Shown: positions 8,226-15,419 of the stretch, in pieces | How positions within the stretch are numbered: position 1 is the stretch's first letter | How the letters are laid out: every line of letters begins with the position of its first letter | Source: Candidatus Omnitrophota bacterium | GTDB lineage: Bacteria; Omnitrophota; Gorgyraeia; Gygaellales; Profunditerraquicolaceae | DNA length: 15,842 nucleotides | NCBI GenBank assembly: GCA_016938245.1 | Contig: JAFGUY010000016.1 | Coordinates: 1 to 15,842 of the forward strand | Direction: 5' to 3' | Notes under the pieces: model-generated | Seen by the model: the letters and a program-made list of their open reading frames with translations, nothing else | The model's database searches: none | What the model was told of the DNA's origin: nothing | Program-made: the position numbers and the translations under genes

Positions 8226-8233
8226 ATAAATTA

Positions 8234-8290
8234 GGGACAGCGACCATTTTCCGACCATTTTATCCATTCCAGGAAAATGGTCGCTGTCCC
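8234..8290. repeat. Palindromic repeat, copy 1 (gspM/gspG junction)
   Basis: Perfect 19-bp inverted repeat, GGGACAGCGACCATTTTCC at 8234-8252 and its complement at 8272-8290, with a 19-nt loop. Beyond one mismatch the symmetry continues for about 4 AT pairs on each side. The loop contains a second GACCATTTT, as if part of the left arm had been duplicated. It shares arms, but not loop, with the copies at 10203 and 15354. It fills most of the 82-bp gap between the gspM-like stop and gspG. In RNA it would form a very stable hairpin. Confidence 0.93.
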
Positions 8291-8297
8291 CAATTAT

Positions 8298-8828
8298 TTA
8301 ATTAAAGGAGACCCCCAGCACAACGGCCTCCATTTTTAATACGGAACCGGTATCGTCCTTACCGGATAAATTAATCTTTTCCACCTGCAGCAATATATTT
8401 GCTTCTTCAATAGCAGAGATAAAATCAAGGATACTCTTAATTTGTCCTTCTGCGCGCAAATTTATGCGGTGAACCCAAATCGACCCCTTAACCTTGTTTG
8501 ACCCCAGAGAATTCATATCCTGGATCTGAAGCTTTGACTTCCTGGCCTCAGATTCTATCTTGCTCATAATCACCGAAGATTTATTCTCATTAGAGCCCTT
8601 AAGGGTAAAATACCCCTCTATCTGCTTCTGGGACTTAAGAATCTCCCCCCGGTTATGCTCCAATACGGCATATCTTCGAATGAGTATTTTAGACTGCTCT
8701 ATCTCCGTGTTATAAAGAGAGGCTTTCTCATAGAGTGGGCCGATAACAAAAGACTTAAAGATAAAAATTGCAAGTAAAAAAGCGATAAAAAAAACTAAAA
8801 TTTTCTCATTTCGGTTAAGTTTTCTCAT
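8298..8828 (-). CDS. GspM/PilO-like inner-membrane assembly protein
   Basis: A 176-residue bitopic protein with a short cytoplasmic start, one membrane helix (about residues 9-29), a probable coiled coil (about 33-70) and a C-terminal domain of alternating helix and strand. This is the plan of PilO and GspM, which pair with PilN or GspL in the inner-membrane platform of type IV pili and type II secretion systems. Phrases such as ILDFISAIEEANILLQVEKI (about 132-151) are typical of the ferredoxin-like fold of this group. The ATG overlaps the preceding gene as ATGA, so the two are translationally coupled. The sequence does not separate GspM from PilO, so no symbol is given. Confidence 0.82.
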   Translation of the reverse strand: MRKLNRNEKILVFFIAFLLAIFIFKSFVIGPLYEKASLYNTEIEQSKILIRRYAVLEHNRGEILKSQKQIEGYFTLKGSNENKSSVIMSKIESEARKSKLQIQDMNSLGSNKVKGSIWVHRINLRAEGQIKSILDFISAIEEANILLQVEKINLSGKDDTGSVLKMEAVVLGVSFN

Positions 8829-10195
8829 TTTACGAATATCTCGAAATCAACCACTTCTTTATCCTTTACCCTTCTTCTTCTGGTATAACGGTTCTGCGCC
8901 CCTTTAAAGGCCTCTGAACTATTTAAAGCATTAACAAAAGAAAGGATGTCGGGTATCTGCTGGGCATAACCCCTGAAGGACAACCCCTTTTTCCACTCCC
9001 ATCTATAATTTGTAATAGTGATATTATCCGGGCAAAGGCGGTTTAAATCAGTGATAAAGAAAAGTACCGATGACTTAGGGTCGGTATACTGCCTGGCTAT
9101 TTTAAGGCTGTCAACAACAGAATCTAATTCCTTGGCATTTTTCTCTAAATCAGCGACCTTTGCCTTAAGGGTCGCGGAATAAGACTGCCTCTGGACAAGC
9201 CTGACCAGGCCGATACCGCAGAGCATAGCTAATATAAAAACCATGGCTGCGCCTAAAATCATCAACTGCTGAACCTTTGTCTTCATCTCCTTCTTAATCT
9301 GAAGTTCAGGGACAACAAACTTAATATCATCCTTAGCTACCTGAGCGTTAAAGCCTAAAACCGAAGACAAAGATATCCCCTTAGAACCTGTTGCGACAAA
9401 AGTATCATATTCCTTAGTAGAGAGGTACTGTGCCTTGAGCCTCAAATCCTTTGCCGCCTTTTCTACCATAGTGACAAATGTAGCGGATGCACCGGTTAAA
9501 AAGATCCTCTCACATTTAGCCTCCGGTACCTCATTGCCAAGCGCAATCAAGCCCTGCGCAAGTTCCGCCGAAAACCTCTCGCTGTCAGAAAGATTGTTCA
9601 AATTCTCAATACCCATAGGGATAACTGCGCTTGAACCTAATTTATGGTGATGGACCAGGACGAGGTCGCTGTAATTTTCATCAACGTCGAGGATAAAATA
9701 CGAAGAATTCAATAAAGATTTATCCTTGCATGCCTCATTTACATAATGCAAAAGCCCCTGAGAGCTCATCAAAACCGCTTCCGGAAGGATATTTATGGGG
9801 ACAAAGGAATTTACGATATTCTTAAAAACATTCTTGAGGGCAACGGCTAAAACTAAATGGCTGTTGCTTACCCCGTCAAAACCGAGGTTCTGGTATGCCC
9901 AACAAACCTCCTCCTTATGATAGGGAATCTGGCGTATGAGGTAGAGCCCCAGCATCTGCTCTATCTCCTTTGGGTCCTGGGAGGGAAGCTCAACCCGGCG
10001 GACGGTAATTTTATTCCTGCTTAGGACGACAAAAACATCAAGATTCTTATCCTGCTTATTATCTTTAAATACAGAGCTCAGCGCTGAAGAGATAGAGGCA
10101 GGGTCAACATTAGGCAGATTCACAACCATCGCCTTCCGGCCGATACTGACTTTAAGATACCTATCTAAAAGTTCTACAATTACCCTAGTTCTCAT
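8825..10195 (-). CDS. gspL: GspL-like protein (PilM-type actin fold plus PilN-type domain)
   Basis: This 456-residue protein has two parts. Residues 1-300 resemble PilM and the cytoplasmic part of GspL (actin-like fold): PSQDPKEIEQMLGLYLIRQIP at 71-91 is typical, as are YFILDVDENYSDLVLV (166-181) and IFLTGAS (231-237). A membrane helix (about 309-331) leads to a coiled coil and a PilN-like periplasmic domain (about 365-456) with NITITNYRWEWKKGLSFRGY. This order is that of GspL, which recruits the ATPase GspE to the membrane. The ATG lies 7 bases after a palindromic repeat that ends at 10203, with no Shine-Dalgarno in the leader. It overlaps the next gene by 4 bp. Confidence 0.85.
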   Translation of the reverse strand: MRTRVIVELLDRYLKVSIGRKAMVVNLPNVDPASISSALSSVFKDNKQDKNLDVFVVLSRNKITVRRVELPSQDPKEIEQMLGLYLIRQIPYHKEEVCWAYQNLGFDGVSNSHLVLAVALKNVFKNIVNSFVPINILPEAVLMSSQGLLHYVNEACKDKSLLNSSYFILDVDENYSDLVLVHHHKLGSSAVIPMGIENLNNLSDSERFSAELAQGLIALGNEVPEAKCERIFLTGASATFVTMVEKAAKDLRLKAQYLSTKEYDTFVATGSKGISLSSVLGFNAQVAKDDIKFVVPELQIKKEMKTKVQQLMILGAAMVFILAMLCGIGLVRLVQRQSYSATLKAKVADLEKNAKELDSVVDSLKIARQYTDPKSSVLFFITDLNRLCPDNITITNYRWEWKKGLSFRGYAQQIPDILSFVNALNSSEAFKGAQNRYTRRRRVKDKEVVDFEIFVK

Positions 10196-10202
10196 AAATT
10201 AA

Positions 10203-10260
10203 TAGGGACAGCGACCATTTTTTATCTAAACGACCGAGAAAAAAATGGTCGCTGTCCCTA
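10203..10260. repeat. Palindromic repeat, copy 2 (gspF/gspL junction)
   Basis: Perfect 21-bp inverted repeat at 10203-10223 and 10240-10260 around a 16-nt loop. The core arm is TAGGGACAGCGACCATTTT, extended here by two more T/A pairs. It occupies essentially the whole gap between gspF and gspL. The terminal TAG of the right arm, read on the minus strand at 10260-10258, is the gspF stop codon, and the left arm ends 7 bases before the gspL ATG. No U-run follows the hairpin outside the arms, so it does not look like an intrinsic terminator. Confidence 0.95.
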
Positions 10261-11469
10261 CCCGCCAAGAATAGTATTCATGTTGAAGATAGGCAAAAGC
10301 ATAGCAATAACCATTGCCCCTATAATCAAGCCTAAAAACAGAATTATTGCCGGCTCAATAAGCGAACTTACAATTTTTAAATCACCCTCTATTTCCTTTT
10401 CGTAGGATTCGGATATATCCGCTAAAACGCTATCCAGCCTCCCTCCCTCCTCGCCCACCCGGATCATCTGCACGAAAAAATCAGGGAAAATCTTAAACTG
10501 CGCAAGGGCATCGGAAAAAGACTTGCCTTCACTGATATCCCTGCGCACCTGCTGAAGCTGTTTGATATAAAGAGGGTTATCAATTAAAGGTATTGCATCA
10601 TTTAAGGCAGAGAGAAGATTAACCCCGCCCTGCAAAAGAAGCGAAGTGCTGCGTGAGAAATTTGCAATTGCCTGCTTATAAATTATATCCTTGGCAATTG
10701 GAATATGGTATTTAATGCGGGCAAGAATACCATTTTTGCCTTTCTTACTAATGATTAAAATCAGGGCAAAAACAAAAAGTAATATAAAAAACCAATGGGC
10801 CTTAATAAAATCAGAGATGCCCAGCAGTATGCGTGTGGGTAGCGGAAGCTCTGCCTGGAAATCCTCAAACATTCCCGCTATACGAGGCAGGACAAAGGTA
10901 AGCATTACGAATATCGTGCCTATCCCTACCACTACCATAAATATCGGGTAAGCCAATGCCTGCTTAACTTTAGTTTTTAAATCCTCGATCCTGCGAAGAT
11001 AATCCAAAAGCTGAAGAAGCGCCTCCTTAAGCCTTCCGGTTGCTTCTCCTGCACGCAGTATATTAACATAAATGGCAGGGAAATATTGCGGATACCGGCT
11101 TAAGGCCGCAGAAAAAGTAACCCCGTCTTTAATATTCTTTATAATATCGCCGATTAGCGCCTTTTCCGCAGGATTACGGCAATCCTTCTCCAAAAGCCTT
11201 AGGGCAATTAGCAACTCTACCCTGCAGTTAACCAAATTATAAAGTTTCTGTGTAAATAAAACCAGCTGCTTAAGTTGCCACCTTCCAAAACCCTTCTTGG
11301 GCTGATTTTGCGCCTGCGCAACAGGAAAATCCTGGCCGTTAGGCTCAACATAAACAGGAACCAGGCCTTCAGCCTGAAGCTTGGCAAGAACATGCTCTAC
11401 GCTCTCACCGTCGATCTTTCCCTCGACCACCTCATTAAGGTTTTTCTTAGCTTTGTATTTAAATAACAT
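10258..11469 (-). CDS. gspF: Inner-membrane platform protein GspF (PilC family)
   Basis: A 403-residue polytopic protein of the GspF/PilC family, the membrane platform thought to pass ATPase motion to the growing (pseudo)pilus. It has an N-terminal extension (YKAKKNLNEVVEGKIDGES, about 5-23) and two repeated cytoplasmic helical domains. Each repeat contains the family signature: LRAGEATGRLKEAL (138-151) and IRVGEEGGRLDSVL (336-349). Three membrane helices are visible at about 171-195, 224-241 and 369-393. Length is normal. It starts 11 bp after gspE, with AAGG about 8 nt before the ATG. Its stop codon lies inside palindromic repeat copy 2, so its last residues could have been set by that insertion. 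Confidence 0.95.
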   Translation of the reverse strand: MLFKYKAKKNLNEVVEGKIDGESVEHVLAKLQAEGLVPVYVEPNGQDFPVAQAQNQPKKGFGRWQLKQLVLFTQKLYNLVNCRVELLIALRLLEKDCRNPAEKALIGDIIKNIKDGVTFSAALSRYPQYFPAIYVNILRAGEATGRLKEALLQLLDYLRRIEDLKTKVKQALAYPIFMVVVGIGTIFVMLTFVLPRIAGMFEDFQAELPLPTRILLGISDFIKAHWFFILLFVFALILIISKKGKNGILARIKYHIPIAKDIIYKQAIANFSRSTSLLLQGGVNLLSALNDAIPLIDNPLYIKQLQQVRRDISEGKSFSDALAQFKIFPDFFVQMIRVGEEGGRLDSVLADISESYEKEIEGDLKIVSSLIEPAIILFLGLIIGAMVIAMLLPIFNMNTILGG

Positions 11470-11480
11470 CGCGAGCCTTT

Positions 11481-13097
11481 CTATTCCAGCTCTACAACGC
11501 GCAAAATCTCTTCCCTGGTAGTTAACCCCTGTTCAACCAGAAGCATACCGTTTTCCATAAGGGTATGCATTCCCTTCTCGCGCGCCTTTGCTTTTATCTC
11601 CTGCGAACTCTTACGGGATATAATCATATTGCGGATATCATCATCTATAATCATAATCTCATAAATAGGCCTTCTCCCCTTAAACCCTGTTTCGCTGCAG
11701 GCTTCGCAGCCCTTTCCCGAACAAGAAGAGCAAAGCAAACGCACCAACCTCTGCGCTATAATTACCTCAACCGAAGAAGCTAAAAGATAAGGCTCAATCC
11801 CCATATCCACAAGACGGGCTATCCCTGATGCTGAATCATTGGTATGAAGCGTGGAGAATACCAAATGCCCGGTTAACGCAGAGCGTATCGCCAGGTCTGC
11901 AGTCTCAGAGTCACGGATCTCCCCTATCATCATAATGTCCGGATCATGCCTTAAGACGCTGCGCAGTGCATCGGCAAAGGTAAGGCCAACTTTAGGATTA
12001 ACATGGATCTGGGTAATCCCTTCTACCGCATATTCAACCGGGTCTTCAATGCTGATTATCTTTACCTCCTTGCGGTTTAAACGGCTTAAAGAGGCATAAA
12101 GCGTTGTAGTCTTCCCGCTTCCGGTAGGGCCAGTAATGAGAATAATACCGTGTGGCTTTTGCAATAGCATCTCAATTTTCTTCAGATCATCGGGAAAGAA
12201 ACCTATCTTATCCAGATCCAGCAAAATCCCCGAAGGGAGTATCCGTATAACGACATTCTCTCCGAAATAACCGGGTAACACCGAAACCCTTAAATCAACC
12301 TCCTGCCCGCTGGTTAAACGCACCTTTGCCCTGCCATCCTGGGGTACACGGTGCTCCACAACATCCAGATGACACATAATCTTAATCCTGGATACAATCG
12401 CCGGCTCGATATAATAGGCATCCTGAGGCATCTTCATCTCGCGTAAAACCCCGTCGATACGGTAACGCAAAACAACCCTATCCGCATAAATCTCAACATG
12501 AATATCGGTTGCATTCATTTTTATCGCTTCTGAAATGATCTGATTCACCAAATTGATTACCGATACCTCATCAGAACTTTTTTCAATATCCTCAACACTC
12601 TCCCTCTTATCAATCCTTGCCCCAAGCCCGGATTTATCCTCCATAAGCTTATCCACAGTACCGGCAACTGCCCCGTAGTATTTCTGTATTGCCTTCTCCA
12701 CTTCATGGCGGGTAGAGAGAACCCTTCTAACCTGAAACCCTAAGTTAAGTTTAATATTTTCCGCAAGCCAGAAATCCATAGGATTAAAAACCGCAACCGT
12801 CAAAACCTGGCCTTCGAGGCTTATAGGTATAAAACCGTGGTGCTGCACCAGTTTTGCCGGAACAGCCTTTACTGCTTCAGAAGAGACCTTAATTTCTTTT
12901 AGGCGAGGATAAAAAGAGAGGTTAAACTGTTCGGATAAGACCCCGAGAAGATCCTCTTCCTTAACAAGGCCTTTATCCACCAGGTATTTTCCCAGCATAG
13001 CCTCGTTTTGATTACAATCTTTTAGTGCCTGCGAAAGCTGCCCCTCGCTGATGCACTTCTTCTTCAGCAACATCTCCCCTAATAATTTATTGGACAT
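11481..13097 (-). CDS. gspE: GspE/PulE secretion-type ATPase
   Basis: A 538-residue hexameric ATPase that drives (pseudo)pilus assembly from the cytoplasmic side. The N-terminal MshEN-type domain (about 5-140) is followed by the GspE N2 region. The ATPase core has Walker A GPTGSGKT (323-330), Asp box IISIEDPVEY (347-356), Walker B region DPDIMMIGEIRD (385-396) and His box LTGHLVFSTLHTND (408-421). A four-cysteine zinc motif is present but very compact: Cys456, 459, 464 and 467. In both MshEN half-motifs the Arg used for c-di-GMP is replaced (Leu5, Met34). It starts 14 bp after atpD with CGGAG about 9 nt upstream. GspE, PilB and MshE are hard to tell apart; the GspG-I-J-K set nearby favours GspE. 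Confidence 0.94.
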   Translation of the reverse strand: MSNKLLGEMLLKKKCISEGQLSQALKDCNQNEAMLGKYLVDKGLVKEEDLLGVLSEQFNLSFYPRLKEIKVSSEAVKAVPAKLVQHHGFIPISLEGQVLTVAVFNPMDFWLAENIKLNLGFQVRRVLSTRHEVEKAIQKYYGAVAGTVDKLMEDKSGLGARIDKRESVEDIEKSSDEVSVINLVNQIISEAIKMNATDIHVEIYADRVVLRYRIDGVLREMKMPQDAYYIEPAIVSRIKIMCHLDVVEHRVPQDGRAKVRLTSGQEVDLRVSVLPGYFGENVVIRILPSGILLDLDKIGFFPDDLKKIEMLLQKPHGIILITGPTGSGKTTTLYASLSRLNRKEVKIISIEDPVEYAVEGITQIHVNPKVGLTFADALRSVLRHDPDIMMIGEIRDSETADLAIRSALTGHLVFSTLHTNDSASGIARLVDMGIEPYLLASSVEVIIAQRLVRLLCSSCSGKGCEACSETGFKGRRPIYEIMIIDDDIRNMIISRKSSQEIKAKAREKGMHTLMENGMLLVEQGLTTREEILRVVELE

Positions 13098-13111
13098 CTT
13101 TAATCTCCGTT

Positions 13112-14503
13112 TTATTCGTTAATCTTTCCTATACAATAAAGGCTGGCCTCATCCATCCTGTCAAGGTCACCGCGTATTATCCTTTCGCAACCTGAGATTG
13201 TATCAGCAATCTCGACAAACGCACCGGGCCTGCCGGTATACATCTCTGCGGTAAAAAACGGCTGCGAAAGAAAATTCTGCAGTTTCTTGGCGCGGTCAAA
13301 GATAATCTGCTCTTCAGGCGAAAGCTCTTCTTTACCGATAATAGAGGCAATGCGCTCTAATTCTTCATAGCGCCTGAAGTGCTTTAAGACCTCCTGCGCT
13401 ACCTCAAAATGCCTCCTGCCGACTATAGCAGGGCTCAATGAGCTAGCCGAAGACTGCAAAGGGTCTATTGCAGGATAAAGCCCGCGCTGCACAAGAGAAC
13501 GGGAGAGGACAATTAAACTATCCATATGCGCAAAAATTGCAACAACCGCAGGATCAGTAAGGTCGTCGGCAGGTACGTAAATTGCTTCAATAGCGGTAAT
13601 GCTGGCGCTCTTCTCCGAACGTATCCTTTCGTGTAGCTGGCTTATCTCGCTGGTCAGAGTAGATTGGTATCCGCCTTCAGAAGGTATTCTGCCAAGCAGG
13701 GTAGAGATTTCACTGCCCGCCTGCACAAAACGGAATACATTATCCATAAAGAAAAGGGCATCCCTGCCTTTAGATAGAACCATCTCTGCCAGGGCAACTG
13801 CGGTATGCGCTGCCTCAAAACGCATACCCGGAGACTCATTCATCTGGCCAAAAACCAGTATTGAGCGCTTCAAAAGGTCGGCTCGCAGAAACTCATGGTA
13901 GAGCTCATTCCCTTCCCTTATACGCTCTCCCACCCCTGCAAAGATACAGGTGCCGCTTTGATAACTAATGATATTATGTATAATTTCAAGGATAAGTATT
14001 GTCTTGCCGCAGGCAGCTCCACCTAAAAGCCCGCTCTTAGACCCTTTTATGAGAGGGAAAAGCAAGTCAATCATTTTTATACCGGTATGTATAATCTCAG
14101 GCTTTTGCCCCGCATCAAGATTAACCTCAGTGTTTAATCTTGAAGAAAAATCTTTTATAGAAACAGAGTCCTTCGTATCCAGGGCTTCCTTATGGTCAAT
14201 AGGAATTGCCATAGCATTTAATACACGGCCATAAAGCACATTCAAATCCTTAGGTGCGACTATCCCCTGCTCCATAACCTCAACGCGCATATTTCTGCCC
14301 ACCCCGTAAGTAAAACCCAGCGCCACGCAGCGGCAGACATTATCTCCCCGGTGCTCAACAACCTGAAGCCCGATATCCTCACCCTGGCTGGCGCAGACCC
14401 TGAGCATAGTGCTTACTACAGGCAGGCCAACCCCCAACGGGAATTGTACATCTACCACTGAACCGTAAACCGCAATAACCTTAGCTGAAGGGCCTGTATT
14501 CAT
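13112..14503 (-). CDS. atpD: F1-type ATPase beta subunit, divergent
   Basis: A 463-residue F1 beta subunit, the catalytic subunit of the rotary ATPase. Catalytic residues are kept: Walker A GGAACGKT (161-168) with Lys167, catalytic Glu193 in GERIREGNELYHE, Walker B FFMDNVFR (251-258) with Asp254, VPADDLTDP (310-318) and Tyr343 in GLYPAIDP for adenine stacking. Several usually invariant spots differ. The P-loop is normally GGAGVGKT, the DELSEED lever reads EELSPEE (392-398), and GEPID near residue 100 is AIPID. It starts 3 bp after atpG. An epsilon gene (atpC) is expected next but gspE follows directly. It is probably an active ATPase; whether it serves ATP synthesis or another machine is open. 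Confidence 0.93.
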   Translation of the reverse strand: MNTGPSAKVIAVYGSVVDVQFPLGVGLPVVSTMLRVCASQGEDIGLQVVEHRGDNVCRCVALGFTYGVGRNMRVEVMEQGIVAPKDLNVLYGRVLNAMAIPIDHKEALDTKDSVSIKDFSSRLNTEVNLDAGQKPEIIHTGIKMIDLLFPLIKGSKSGLLGGAACGKTILILEIIHNIISYQSGTCIFAGVGERIREGNELYHEFLRADLLKRSILVFGQMNESPGMRFEAAHTAVALAEMVLSKGRDALFFMDNVFRFVQAGSEISTLLGRIPSEGGYQSTLTSEISQLHERIRSEKSASITAIEAIYVPADDLTDPAVVAIFAHMDSLIVLSRSLVQRGLYPAIDPLQSSASSLSPAIVGRRHFEVAQEVLKHFRRYEELERIASIIGKEELSPEEQIIFDRAKKLQNFLSQPFFTAEMYTGRPGAFVEIADTISGCERIIRGDLDRMDEASLYCIGKINE

Positions 14504-14506
14504 AAG

Positions 14507-15349
14507 TTATTTCTCTTTATTAATCAAGCGTGCCGCAGTAATCTCCCTGATTGATTTATCCGATAAGCCGTGCAAATATTTAAAATACTCCATATTCAAA
14601 CGGCTGTTTATTTTTCTTAATTCCTGTACGCTCCCCTCTAAATGCATAATCCTGGCGGCAAGCTCTGAAATCTTGCTTGACCAAAAAATCTGATAAAGGC
14701 GGAAATCCAGCCAGCTTTTAACCCAACCCTCTATTACTGATTGCAGGTTAGGCTCAACCAAAAGATCCTTGATGGAAATTCTTTGCATCTGGGGATCTTT
14801 AGGCAAAGGCAATATAGCCTCCGTCTCAACCTGCTGCGCGCTGATGCTTATAAACTTAGAATAAATTATATATACCCTGCCGACCTTCCTCTTTAAATAA
14901 AGGCCCAGGATATAATCCCTTAAAGATGCCAATACTTTGGTATCGAGCTTTTCGCCGGGAGAATCAAAAAGAGAAAAATCAACATGGACCTCCCTCAAAT
15001 AATTAGCCCCCTGGCCGCCTGTACAGGCAATAATATCGTTGTGCCTTCGGGCATTAAGAAGGCTGTTAGCTAAAAGGAAATTAAGCTCTCCCAAGAAGCC
15101 TTCATCAGAACTTATTAAAACCAAAAGTGCCGGCAGGTCATCCCTGGGCTTTAATAAATCATTGCCGATGCCCACTCCCAAAAGCACGCCGAAAAGATCA
15201 TCCAGCAGGTTTATGAACTCAAGGGACGGCTCCTGCCTTAAGCGAAACTGGTTAAATTGCGAGGTAGCCGCCAATTTCATAACCTCAACCAAATCGCCGA
15301 GGTTCTTATTAAACTGCAGGTTTGACTTCAGCTTTCCAACCGGTATCAT
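14507..15349 (-). CDS. atpG: F1-type ATPase gamma subunit, divergent
   Basis: This 280-residue protein has the plan of F1 gamma, the rotor shaft: an N-terminal helix (KLKSNLQFNKNLGDLVEVMKLA, residues 6-27, like the usual KxxxxKITxAMxMVA), a central alpha/beta domain and a long C-terminal helix (about 222-280, with LAARIMHLEGSVQELRKIN). Identity with ordinary gamma looks low. The usual GLCGGLN motif reads GFLGELN (84-90). Position between alpha and beta makes the assignment secure. The ATG lies 4 bases after palindromic repeat copy 3, and the leader (CCCTATTAAAG) has no good Shine-Dalgarno, so translation may depend on re-initiation or the hairpin. Confidence 0.87.
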   Translation of the reverse strand: MIPVGKLKSNLQFNKNLGDLVEVMKLAATSQFNQFRLRQEPSLEFINLLDDLFGVLLGVGIGNDLLKPRDDLPALLVLISSDEGFLGELNFLLANSLLNARRHNDIIACTGGQGANYLREVHVDFSLFDSPGEKLDTKVLASLRDYILGLYLKRKVGRVYIIYSKFISISAQQVETEAILPLPKDPQMQRISIKDLLVEPNLQSVIEGWVKSWLDFRLYQIFWSSKISELAARIMHLEGSVQELRKINSRLNMEYFKYLHGLSDKSIREITAARLINKEK

Positions 15350-15353
15350 CTTT

Positions 15354-15419
15354 AATAGGGACAGCGACCATTTTCCTAAATAGGGCAGCGTGAATTAAAA
15401 AATGGTCGCTGTCCCTATT
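15354..15419. repeat. Palindromic repeat, copy 3 (atpA/atpG junction)
   Basis: Perfect 21-bp inverted repeat at 15354-15374 and 15399-15419 around a 24-nt loop, with the shared core arm TAGGGACAGCGACCATTTT. It fills the gap between atpA and atpG. The TAG in its right arm (15417-15415, minus strand) is the atpA stop codon, and the left arm ends 4 bases before the atpG ATG. The loop is unlike those of copies 1 and 2. Confidence 0.95.

Noticed and set aside
9664..9672. A fourth copy of the repeat arm (GGTCGCTGT in gspL)
   Set aside because: Only nine bases match, no inverted partner is nearby, and it lies in normal coding sequence.
10203..10260. Palindromes read as intrinsic terminators
   Set aside because: No U-run follows the stems on either strand outside the arms, the T/A runs are at the loop side, and the flanking genes look like one operon.
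13129..13164. Internal promoter for gspE in the end of atpD (TTGACA at 13164-13159)
   Set aside because: The -35 is perfect but no good -10 occurs at 16-18 bp; the best hexamers match only about three of six bases.
2462..14234. Many plus-strand open frames of 60-115 codons
   Set aside because: They lie opposite well-supported genes, have no recognisable domains or ribosome-binding sites, and follow the codon bias of the real strand.
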